A stretch of DNA of 64,000 bases, taken from contig NZ_JACHIS010000001.1 in assembly GCF_014203365.1 (NCBI RefSeq), forward strand, positions 1,674,001-1,738,000, given 5' to 3'. Of this stretch, positions 52,169 to 60,029 are shown one piece after another; the first letter of the stretch is position 1, and every line of letters begins with the position of its first letter. The translations under genes were made by a program, and so were the position numbers. The DNA is from Actinoalloteichus hymeniacidonis. Lineage in GTDB: Bacteria > Actinomycetota > Actinomycetes > Mycobacteriales > Pseudonocardiaceae. The notes beneath the pieces are model-generated. The model was not told the origin of the DNA and ran no database searches. It saw only the letters and a list, made by a program, of their open reading frames with translations.

Positions 52169-54533
52169 CGGTTTCGCCTCCGCCGATGGCTAATGCGGTT
52201 CGATACACGCGCGCCAGGCGGGCCGAGTGGATCGCGGCGGAGCCGTCGAAGTCCGCGCGCACGGCCGGGTCGACGTAGACGGGGCTGGCCGGGTCGCGGG
52301 GGAGCACCCGGATCTCCAGGCCGTGCGCCACGACCTCGGCGGCGTGCTGGCGCAGGCCGATCTCCCACTCGGGGCCGAACCAGAAGTGATCGGCCAGCAG
52401 CCGACCGGCGAGGTAGGCGCGGGCGACGTCTCCGGTGTAGCGCAGGCGCAGGAGGACTTCGGCTGCGTCGTCGAAAGCGTGCTCGTCGATGGTGAGGTGG
52501 AAGCGGGCGGCGTGTTCGAAGTCCTCGTCGGTCGGTGCCGACGCGCGGCCGTGCGGGCCGCCGGTGCGCGGGACGGCCGGACGAGGATCACCACCCAACG
52601 GGGACACCCGCACCGACACCGATGACTCGGCGGGCCCGGCGAAGCGCCACCGGGAGAACACGCCGTCGGTGCCTACCTGGCGCGCGCCGACCAGAGCCTC
52701 GGGCGCGGGCAACAACGCGAGTGTGTCGACGTCCGAGGCGCCCTCGACCCGGAGCTCGGCGCCTTCGGCGGTGACCAGGCCGTCCGACAGGGCGAGGGTC
52801 GTCGATCCGGCGACCTCCACCACGTACAACCGGTGGGCGCTGGCTTCGTCGAGCACGAGGACGTGCTCGGTTCGGCCGTTCTGACCCGTCACCGCGAAAC
52901 GAGCCTCGGTGCCGGGATTCGCCACGCTCACCACCGTCGTCCCGTCGACCGACGTGCTCGCGGCGGTGCCCTCGACCGTCACCGGCTCGGCGAAGGCGAA
53001 CTGCGCGACGATCCCGGCCGTGGCCAGGAAGACGGAGGTGGGCACGCCGTCGATCGGCAGCCGAGCCAGCGGTTGCGCACTGGCCCACTCCACCCGCAGG
53101 CCGCCCGCGAGGCGGTAGCCGATCGGCCAGACGAAATGCGCCCCCGAGGGGATCGTCACGGCCTGGGCGGGCAGCTGCACGCGGGTTCCGGACAGGGCGA
53201 CGTCGAAGCGGACGTCGGGCTGGGCGGGCAGCGACTCGTGCGGTTGATGGTTGTTGACGAACAGGAATCCGAGGTCGCCCGCCCCGCGCACCGACCAGCG
53301 CAACGTCTGGCGGTCGTCCAAGCCGGCGGGCTGCCGGTCCGGTAGGTGCAGCGGCAGCTCGGCCAACGCGGCACCGGAGTCCCGGACGAAAAGATGCTGC
53401 ACCCGCAACGCATGGAAGACCGGGCGGACCTGTCCGAACTCGCCGAGCGGCGCCTGGAAGTCGTAGTTCGTGACAGGCAGATCGTTGGGATAGCCGGTGG
53501 CCTGCGACTCCTGGTTCGGCGTCGGGAGGTCCTGCCGCTGGGTGCAGCCGTGGTAGAGGTAGTAGCCCTGCCACACCGAGCCGCTGCCGAGTTTGGCCAG
53601 CGCCAACGCCGAGACGTCGGCGGCCGGGATCAGCGGCCTGCGGTGATAGGCGATGGCCATTCCGCCGCCGAGTTCGCAGGTGGCATAGGGATAGCGGCGG
53701 TCATCGGGCGGATCCGGGGTGGCACCGACGGCGGCCGGCCGCAGGTCGGCGCCGATGGCGTGGTCGTCGCGGATCGGGGTGAAGAAATAGTGCCTGCGCA
53801 TTCCCCGCGCCCAGCCCTGGCTCGCGTCCTCCCAGAACGCCTCCGGGTAGCCGCCGTACAGCGGAAGCACCTGGTCGGCGGGCAGCTGCGCCCCGCCCCA
53901 GGCGGTCGCCGTCCACAGAGGCGCCGTGATGCCCGCGGCCTCGGCCATCGTGCGCAGTGTGGCGAGGTGCCCCGGCTGGTCGTAGAGCTCGTTCTCCACC
54001 TGGGCCGCGACGATCGGCCCGCCTTCGGCCCAGGTCAGGCCCGCTAACTCCGCACCGATCCGGTGGTAGTAGGGCTCGACCAGCGCCAGGTAGTCGGGGT
54101 CGTCGGTGCGGGGGACGCAGTCGATCTCGGCCAACCAGTCGGGGAAGCCGCCGTTGCGGCACTCGCCGTGCGCCCACGGGCCCAACCGCACGGCCACCGC
54201 TAGATCCAGCTCCGCACACAACCGGACGAATGCGGCGATGTCCCGGGAGCCGTCGAAGCGGTAGTCACCGCGCGCGGGTTCGTGGTGGTTCCAGAACAGA
54301 TAGGTGGCGACGACGTCGATCCCGCCCGCCCGGATCTTGGCCAGCTCGGCCCGCCAGTCCGCCGCCGGATACCGGCTGAAGTGGAACTCGCCCATCACCG
54401 GCAGCCAGGGGCGTCCGTCTCGGCGGATGACCCGGCTATCGACGGAGATCTGCCGCCTGTCGCCGGCCGGGGTGCCCATCGGTAGATGGCCGGCCAGCGG
54501 TGTGACGGGATCGTGGGCCTGCAACGACAGCAT
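52161..54533 (-). CDS. glycoside hydrolase family 35 beta-galactosidase-like
   Basis: A 790-residue enzyme. The N-terminal TIM barrel has MGEFHFSRYPAADWRAEL and GGIDVVATYLFWNHHEP near the start. IVAAQVENELYD holds the acid/base Glu and ATCELGGGM the likely nucleophile Glu. The remaining ~450 residues are beta-rich domains ending in a jelly roll that contacts the substrate. No signal peptide, so it acts inside the cell on an imported beta-galactoside. ATG at 54533 follows AGGAG. First gene of the carbohydrate operon; no LacI regulator is adjacent. Confidence 0.92.
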   Translation of the reverse strand: MLSLQAHDPVTPLAGHLPMGTPAGDRRQISVDSRVIRRDGRPWLPVMGEFHFSRYPAADWRAELAKIRAGGIDVVATYLFWNHHEPARGDYRFDGSRDIAAFVRLCAELDLAVAVRLGPWAHGECRNGGFPDWLAEIDCVPRTDDPDYLALVEPYYHRIGAELAGLTWAEGGPIVAAQVENELYDQPGHLATLRTMAEAAGITAPLWTATAWGGAQLPADQVLPLYGGYPEAFWEDASQGWARGMRRHYFFTPIRDDHAIGADLRPAAVGATPDPPDDRRYPYATCELGGGMAIAYHRRPLIPAADVSALALAKLGSGSVWQGYYLYHGCTQRQDLPTPNQESQATGYPNDLPVTNYDFQAPLGEFGQVRPVFHALRVQHLFVRDSGAALAELPLHLPDRQPAGLDDRQTLRWSVRGAGDLGFLFVNNHQPHESLPAQPDVRFDVALSGTRVQLPAQAVTIPSGAHFVWPIGYRLAGGLRVEWASAQPLARLPIDGVPTSVFLATAGIVAQFAFAEPVTVEGTAASTSVDGTTVVSVANPGTEARFAVTGQNGRTEHVLVLDEASAHRLYVVEVAGSTTLALSDGLVTAEGAELRVEGASDVDTLALLPAPEALVGARQVGTDGVFSRWRFAGPAESSVSVRVSPLGGDPRPAVPRTGGPHGRASAPTDEDFEHAARFHLTIDEHAFDDAAEVLLRLRYTGDVARAYLAGRLLADHFWFGPEWEIGLRQHAAEVVAHGLEIRVLPRDPASPVYVDPAVRADFDGSAAIHSARLARVYRTALAIGGGETDV

Positions 54534-54569
54534 GTCGGCTCCTGAACAGCGACGGTCAGCGGCCGGCTC

Positions 54570-54598
54570 ATCGTGGGCAGCGTCACACCCACTGTCAA
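54570..54598 (-). promoter_or_regulatory. Candidate promoter of the GH35 operon
   Basis: On the minus strand a perfect TTGACA (54598-54593) is followed after 17 bases by CACGAT (54575-54570), about 37 bases before the start codon. An AT-rich imperfect palindrome (TCATAATTAATGA, 54606-54618) lies just upstream and could be an operator. Confidence 0.5.
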
Positions 54599-54843
54599 GA
54601 TGTATTCATAATTAATGATCAGGGCTGCGGGTGGGCTGATCCGCTGCGTCGTCCTTTCGGATTCGGGGTGCGGGCCGGCGTCCACGCTGCCCTCCGACTG
54701 CCCGTTTACCTGGAACGTGCGCGATCGACGGGTGCATATCGCCTGATAGCGGCCGGTGCCTCGGGCGAAATCGGAGCGGGCGGCACCCCGGCCGGACTAA
54801 CGCGCGGCCGCCGCCGACCTTCCCGAAACGGAACTATCGGAAT

Positions 54844-54880
54844 CGGTTCGGGCCACCGGCGTACTCGGTGGCCCGAACCG
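54844..54880 (-). terminator. Hairpin terminator
   Basis: A perfect 15-bp stem (arms 54844-54858 and 54866-54880) with a seven-base loop starts 16 bases downstream of the small hypothetical gene on the minus strand. Confidence 0.75.
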
Positions 54881-54896
54881 GCCGCGCCCACCACCG

Positions 54897-55274
54897 TCAG
54901 CGCCGCCGCCGGATATCGCGAACCTTGCGTGCCAGCTGATGCGTCGCACTCAGATCCCGGCCCAGTTGCGTGCGCAGCCGGTCCGGGATGTCGTCGAGGT
55001 TTCGGTACAGCACCAACAGCCGTTGCAGGAAGCCCATCAGCGCGGCGAGTTCGTCGCAGAGTCGATCCGGCCCGCCATTGGCGGCCACGGCAAGCGGCAA
55101 CGGATAGTCCGCGACCACCCGTTGCAGCGTGCTGTGGTGCTCGGCGAGTTGGTGGAGTACCGAGGGCAGCGGATAAGCCTGGCCGCCCAGGACCGGATGG
55201 CGGTCGAGGATTTCGGCGATCCGGCCTGCGGCCGCCACCGAGGCGGTGGTGAAACGGGTTCGGTCGTCGCTCAT
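54897..55274 (-). CDS. hypothetical protein
   Basis: A 125-residue protein I do not recognise. It is mostly helical by pattern (FTTASVAAAGRIAEILDRH, LHQLAEHHSTLQRVVADY, LAALMGFLQRLLVLYRNL) with a basic end (HQLARKVRDIRRRR). No signal peptide or membrane helix. ATG at 55274 has a weak AGGCAGGA upstream. It lies 62 bases after the UvrA-like gene on the same strand, so it may be co-transcribed with it, and ends at a strong terminator. Confidence 0.65.
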   Translation of the reverse strand: MSDDRTRFTTASVAAAGRIAEILDRHPVLGGQAYPLPSVLHQLAEHHSTLQRVVADYPLPLAVAANGGPDRLCDELAALMGFLQRLLVLYRNLDDIPDRLRTQLGRDLSATHQLARKVRDIRRRR

Positions 55275-55336
55275 CGATCCTGCCTTTCCGGCCCGCGCGC
55301 ACCCCGATCCGGGAGCGCGCGGGCCGCGTAGTCGCC

Positions 55337-57709
55337 TCAGCCGCGCAGCGAGCGCCGCAGATGCTGCGCAGTCAGCGAACCGGGCACATCGAGCAGCGCC
55401 TGAGGGGTGCCGCCGAACAGCAGGTTGCCGCCCGCGCTGCCGCCACCCGGGCCGATGTCGATCACCCAGTCGGCGTGCGCGACGACTTCGAGGCTGTGCT
55501 CGATGACGACCACCGTGGCGCCCCGGTCGTCCACGAGACCATCGAGCACGCCCAGCAGCCGGGCGGCATCGGACATGTGCAGACCGGTCGTCGGCTCGTC
55601 CAACACATACACCGCACCCCGTTTGTGCAGTTGGGTGGCGAGTTTGATCCGTTGGCACTCGCCGCCGGACAGGCTGGTCAGCGGTTGACCCAACCGCAGG
55701 TAGTCCAAGCCGACGTCCACCACGGACTTAAGGATCGGCGCCAGCTTGCGATTCTTGGCGAAGAACTCCGCCGCCTGCCCGATCGACATCGCCAGCACAT
55801 CGGAGATCGACGCCCCATCGAGCCGATGCGCCAACACGTCCTTGTTGAACCGGCGGCCCTCGCAGCTCTCACACGGCGTGGTGACCCCGTCCAGGAAACC
55901 GAGATCCGTGTGGATGACGCCGGTGCCCTCGCAGGTCTCGCAGGCGCCCGCCGAGTTCGCGCTGAACAGGGCCGGACTCACCCCGTTGGCCTTGGCGAAG
56001 GCCTGTCGGATCGGGTCGAGCGCGCCGGTGTAGGTGGCGGTGCTGGAGCGCCTGTTGGCCGTCGGCGCCGACTGGTCGACCACCACCGCCTCGGGATGCT
56101 GCGCGCAGAACACGCCATGGATCAGCGAGGACTTCCCGGAGCCTGCGACCCCGGTGACCACGGTGAGCACCCCGGTGGGGACGTCGACGTCGAAACCACG
56201 CAGGTTATGGATCTTCGCGTCGGTCACCGGCAGCCACCCGGTGGGGGTGCGCACGCGATCCTTCAACGTCGGCTCGATGCGCAGATACCTGCCGGTTCGG
56301 GTTTCCGAGTCGGTCAGCGCGGCGACATCGCCCGCGAACACGACCCGTCCACCGTCGCTGCCCGCGCCAGGACCCACATCGATCACATGGTCGGCGGCGA
56401 CGATCACATCGCGATCGTGCTCGACCACCAACACCGTGTTCCCGTTGTCCCGCAGCGTCTGTAAGAGGTCGGTGACCCGGCCGACATCGTGGGCATGCAG
56501 GCCGATGCTGGGCTCGTCGAAGACATACAGCAGATCGGTGAGGGTACTGCCGAGCTGCCGGACGATCTTGATGCGCTGCGACTCGCCGCCGGAGAGGGTG
56601 TCGGTGCGCCGCCCCAACGTGAGGTAGCCCAGGCCGATGTCGACCAGGTGGCCGACGCGGGTGATCAGTGCCTCCAACACCGGGGCAACGGCGGGCAACT
56701 CCATGCCGAGCAGGACCGTCAACAGTTCCTTGCTCTCCAACGCCGACAGCTCCGCGATGCCATACCCGGCGACGCGCACGGATCGGGCCGCCGGACCGAA
56801 GCGACTGCCGCCGCAGTCCGAACACGGCATCGAGGTGGTGAACCGCGCCGCCATCTGGCGGGTCCGTTCGGCCATCTCGGCGCTGTCCTTCTGGATATAG
56901 AGTCTTCTGAACTTCGCCGCAGCACCCTCGTAGGTGGCGTTGATCGCGCCGTAAGGCGTGTCCACCGGCACCGAGCCCACGGTCTTGTGCAGCAACAGCT
57001 CGCGTTCGGCGTCGGTGTAGTCGCAGATCTTCTTGTCCGCGTCGAACAGCTCCGAGTTCCCGTAGATCTGCCAGTTCCACGTCCCGACCTTGAACGCCGG
57101 AGCCAGCAGCGCACCCTCGTTCAACGAGCGCTGCGGGTCGAGGAACCGATCCATCTCGATATCGACGACCTCGCCGATGCCCTCGCACCTCGGGCACATC
57201 CCGGCGGGCAGATTGAACGAGAAGGCATCGGCCTGACCGATGGACGGGGTGCCAGCGCGGGAGAACAGCATCCGCAACATCGGGGCGATGTCGGTGATCG
57301 TGCCGACCGTCGAGCGTGACCCGCCGCCGAGTCGTCGTTGGTCGACCAGGACCACGGCGGACAGGTTCTCGATCAGGTCGACATCGGGTCGGCCCCGGCC
57401 GGGCAGGAATCCCCGGACGAAGGCGGGCAGCGTCTCGTGGAACTGCCGTTGGCCCTCGGCGGCGACCGTGTCGAACACGAGCGAGGACTTGCCGGAACCC
57501 GACACCCCGGTCACCACGGTCAGCTTGCGCTTGGGGATCTCGACGTCGACATCGACGAGGTTGTTCGCCCGGGCGCCGAGCACGCAGATGTTCTCGCCCG
57601 CGCCGGAAGTCGAGGCGGCGGTGTCGTGTTCCTGCGCCGTCGGCTGGGCGAGGTTGTGCTCCGGCACTACCGCTAGTTGATCTCTTCTCGATTTCTCCGC
57701 GACATCCAT
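55337..57709 (-). CDS. UvrA-like ABC ATPase (UvrA2/DrrC type)
   Basis: A 790-residue protein with two ABC ATPase halves. Walker A sites are GVSGSGKSS and GVAGSGKSS; signatures are LSGGESQRIK and LSGGECQRIK; Walker B sites are VFDEPSIGLH and VLDEPTTGLH. Cys pairs in CPRCEGIGE, CSDCGGSRF, CETCEGTG and CESCEGRRF resemble UvrA zinc modules. It is about 150 residues shorter than UvrA because the UvrB-binding region is reduced, as in UvrA2 and the daunorubicin-resistance protein DrrC. Likely role in drug tolerance. Divergent from a two-domain MerR gene that probably controls it. Confidence 0.92.
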   Translation of the reverse strand: MDVAEKSRRDQLAVVPEHNLAQPTAQEHDTAASTSGAGENICVLGARANNLVDVDVEIPKRKLTVVTGVSGSGKSSLVFDTVAAEGQRQFHETLPAFVRGFLPGRGRPDVDLIENLSAVVLVDQRRLGGGSRSTVGTITDIAPMLRMLFSRAGTPSIGQADAFSFNLPAGMCPRCEGIGEVVDIEMDRFLDPQRSLNEGALLAPAFKVGTWNWQIYGNSELFDADKKICDYTDAERELLLHKTVGSVPVDTPYGAINATYEGAAAKFRRLYIQKDSAEMAERTRQMAARFTTSMPCSDCGGSRFGPAARSVRVAGYGIAELSALESKELLTVLLGMELPAVAPVLEALITRVGHLVDIGLGYLTLGRRTDTLSGGESQRIKIVRQLGSTLTDLLYVFDEPSIGLHAHDVGRVTDLLQTLRDNGNTVLVVEHDRDVIVAADHVIDVGPGAGSDGGRVVFAGDVAALTDSETRTGRYLRIEPTLKDRVRTPTGWLPVTDAKIHNLRGFDVDVPTGVLTVVTGVAGSGKSSLIHGVFCAQHPEAVVVDQSAPTANRRSSTATYTGALDPIRQAFAKANGVSPALFSANSAGACETCEGTGVIHTDLGFLDGVTTPCESCEGRRFNKDVLAHRLDGASISDVLAMSIGQAAEFFAKNRKLAPILKSVVDVGLDYLRLGQPLTSLSGGECQRIKLATQLHKRGAVYVLDEPTTGLHMSDAARLLGVLDGLVDDRGATVVVIEHSLEVVAHADWVIDIGPGGGSAGGNLLFGGTPQALLDVPGSLTAQHLRRSLRG

Positions 57710-57740
57710 GCTTAAAGCTTCTCATTGAATAACATATCTA

Positions 57741-57790
57741 GACTTTTTCTCAAAACTCCTGCGGATATAGTGGATACAATGTGAAAAGTC
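57741..57790. promoter_or_regulatory. Inverted repeats between UvrA-like and MerR genes
   Basis: Arms GACTTTTTC (57741-57749) and GAAAAGTC (57783-57790) flank an AT-rich core in the 119-base divergent region. Both sites are preceded or followed by TCTCAAA, so they may be a pair of regulator half-sites. Confidence 0.5.
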
Positions 57791-57828
57791 TCAAACCCCA
57801 CGTAGAGCTGCGGGAAGGCTGAGCACTG

Positions 57829-58587
57829 ATGAGTACCCGGAGCGGGCGGCTGCGGCCCATCGATCTGGCGCGGGCGGCGGGCCTCTCCACCCAGCAGGTC
57901 CGCAATTACGCGGAAGCGGGCATCCTGCCGCCGAACGACTGGACCGAGAGCGGCTACCGCGTCTTCGAGGAGCGACACCGTCGTGCGCTGCTCACCTACC
58001 GGGCGCTGCTGCGAGGTCATCACCTCGCCGAGGCGCAGGCGATCATGCTCGCGATCCACGCGGGAGACGTTCCCGGCGCGCTCACCCTCATCGACGCGGG
58101 CCATGCCGCGTTGCACCAACAACGCGCTGCCCTGGTGGCAACCGGCCGGGCATTGGAGACGACCGCTGAACGCGGCCCGGACGCCGCCGAACTCCCGAAA
58201 GGCGATTTGCGGATCGGCGAGGTGGCCGCGTTTCTCGGTGTCCGAACCTCCGCGCTGCGGGTCTGGGAGGCGGCGGGCCTGCTGATTCCGCAGCGCGCGC
58301 CGGGAACCGGATACCGCAGCTACACCCCGATCGACGTCCGTGACGCCCGCATGATCGCCATGCTGCGGCAGAGCCACTATCCGCTGTTGCAGATCAAGCC
58401 CGTCCTCGACGACCTCCGGCACGCGGGCAGCAGCGAGGCGCTGCGGGCGGCGATCGCGAACCGGCATGAGGTGCTGACCGCGCGCGGCCGCGCCATGCTC
58501 GCGGCGGCCGCGCTGCTGCATGAGTACCTCGGGGCGGCAGGGGGCGTTGCGTTCGAGGAATCAGGGGAGCAGGAGCGACGCTGCTGA
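57829..58587 (+). CDS. regulator with two MerR DNA-binding domains
   Basis: A 252-residue protein with two MerR-type winged-helix domains in one chain. The first is at about residues 8-75 (RPIDLARAAGLSTQQVRNYA, GYRVFEERHRRALLTYRALL). The second is at about residues 125-195 (RIGEVAAFLGVRTSALRVWE, GYRSYTPIDVRDARMIAML). A helical linker joins them. Ordinary MerR proteins have one such domain and dimerise. It is divergent from the UvrA-like gene, a common arrangement in actinomycetes. ATG at 57829 has CGGGAAGGC upstream. Confidence 0.9.
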   Translation: MSTRSGRLRPIDLARAAGLSTQQVRNYAEAGILPPNDWTESGYRVFEERHRRALLTYRALLRGHHLAEAQAIMLAIHAGDVPGALTLIDAGHAALHQQRAALVATGRALETTAERGPDAAELPKGDLRIGEVAAFLGVRTSALRVWEAAGLLIPQRAPGTGYRSYTPIDVRDARMIAMLRQSHYPLLQIKPVLDDLRHAGSSEALRAAIANRHEVLTARGRAMLAAAALLHEYLGAAGGVAFEESGEQERRC

Positions 58588-58609
58588 GCGGAGCGGTGAG
58601 CAGCCCCGC

Positions 58610-59179
58610 TCAGCGCGACCGCTGGTTTCTCGGTCGGATGGTGGTGATCAGGGGAGGGCTCGGTTTCTGGAGCTTCACTGGACGTTTCCTCGACCTATCA
58701 ACCGTGTTTCGGTAGTGCGCCCAGCGGGCGCGATCCTTACGGCGAATCCTGGTACGTGCCGCCATGATGGCGCTGATCACTGTTGTCGCCAGGCAGCTGA
58801 ACACGAATGGATTCAGCCAGGGCGGAATCAGGTCGGTTGATGTTCCATCATTCCAGTAGCAGATGTAGTTGCGCGGAAGAATCGTGTCTGTGACGCTGAG
58901 CAGTATGTCTTCATTGCGCCCAGCGCGAAGCGAGCAAAACCACGCCTGGGTTCGTAAACCATCAGTGTACAAACTGTATCCGTGTGCGGCATGAGCTGCC
59001 AAGAAGGTCAATGACCCTAGTTCCAGTCATTGGAAATGGAGTCGGGAAGAGAATAAGAGACTACCGCTGGCAAACACTCCGACGAACTTGAAAAGGAGAA
59101 TCATCACCGCGACAGTGGGTGTAATGAAGTACAGAATACCGAGCACCTCGTATACCCATGAGCTAGTCGCGAGTTCCAT
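58610..59179 (-). pseudogene. small membrane protein interrupted by an in-frame stop
   Basis: From ATG 59179 the frame gives a helix (YEVLGILYFITPTVAVMILL) and ends at a TGA at 59027-59029. The same frame then continues for 138 codons: a second hydrophobic stretch (LTFLAAHAAHGYSLYT), a Cys-containing outer loop (ILPRNYICYWNDG) and a third helix (NPFVFSCLATTVISAIMAAR). Together they look like one small three-helix actinobacterial membrane protein. The rear part could instead start at TTG 59011. Base composition is lower in GC than most neighbours. Confidence 0.55.
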
Positions 59180-59550
59180 TAGGCAGAGTATCCTACGGTG
59201 AACCGGGTCCATTCTTGGGTAGCGTTCGCCTGAATGGACGCGCGTCTTAGCCCAATCGCGGTTGTGCGTTACCCGGGTGGGTTCCTACGGTCGATAGGTG
59301 TCGGCGCGTTCCGAGCCAAGGGACGAGGTGCATCGTTGTGGAAGGTTAAGAATCCTACACTGTCGCCGGTGTTCCGATGCGAATGATCGACGGTTATTGG
59401 GCCGTCAATGCCGGACAAAGCGTATGGAATTTTCACGTTTTTCCGATCTTTGTTACTCCCTTCGAGTGGCGCGGGATCCTTCTTGCCTCTGGAACGAGTC
59501 GTCCTCGCTTCAATGGGCGAGTCCGCAAAAAACTCCAAGGGGGAGTTCGT
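59180..59550. other. AT-richer intergenic region
   Basis: No supported gene in these 371 bases. It lies between divergent units and should contain both promoters; no clear operator is seen. Confidence 0.5.
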
Positions 59551-59952
59551 ATGTCTGTTTTACGAAAGTTCGCCACAGCGGCGATGGTGGTGTTTCTGAT
59601 GGTCGCAGGAGGGGTTACGGCCAGCGCCGACACCGAGTCGACCAACCCGCAGGCGGTTCAGACCTGCTACGGCGGCGCGGTGCAGGTCAGTGGCTCGGGT
59701 ACCCGCTTTCCGTCCAGCGGGTATTACCGAACGACCTCGCGATGTGCCGATATCAATTTCCGTTACGGCCTAGGTCCTTCCTTCGTGATGGCGCGGGTCT
59801 GCTTCCGTTCGACCGGAGCCTGTAACAAGTACCGGCAGATCCCGCGCGGCACCGATTGGCGATTGGTCGCCACCGACGTGCTCGACGGCACGGACTTCTA
59901 CATGCAGTTCAACAGGAGCTACAACATGAGGGTCGGGCGGCTGGCTTTCTGA
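59551..59952 (+). CDS. small secreted protein
   Basis: A 133-residue protein with a clear signal peptide (MSVLRKFATAAMVVFLMVAG, cleavage near ASA-DT). The mature part of about 105 residues has four cysteines (TCYGG, SRCADI, ARVCF, GACNKY), likely two disulfides, and ends in aromatic-rich strands (FYMQFNRSYNMRVGRLAF). I do not recognise a family with confidence. ATG at 59551 follows AAGGGGGA. It is a single gene ending at a perfect hairpin terminator. Confidence 0.85.
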   Translation: MSVLRKFATAAMVVFLMVAGGVTASADTESTNPQAVQTCYGGAVQVSGSGTRFPSSGYYRTTSRCADINFRYGLGPSFVMARVCFRSTGACNKYRQIPRGTDWRLVATDVLDGTDFYMQFNRSYNMRVGRLAF

Positions 59953-59961
59953 GTCGGCTAT

Positions 59962-60007
59962 GCGGTGTACGCCGGTACCTTCGGGGGAAGGTACCGGCGT
60001 ACACCGC
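59962..60007. terminator. Bidirectional 21-bp hairpin terminator
   Basis: A perfect 21-bp stem (arms 59962-59982 and 59987-60007) with a GGGG loop lies between the convergent ends of the secreted protein and the subtilase gene. Confidence 0.85.
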
Positions 60008-60029
60008 GAGTAATGCGGCGCAACCGAAA

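Larger units (their letters stand above)
54534..54896. other. Intergenic region upstream of the GH35 operon
   Basis: No gene is supported in 363 bases. It contains the candidate operon promoter and, at 54844-54880, a terminator for the opposite unit. Confidence 0.6.
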
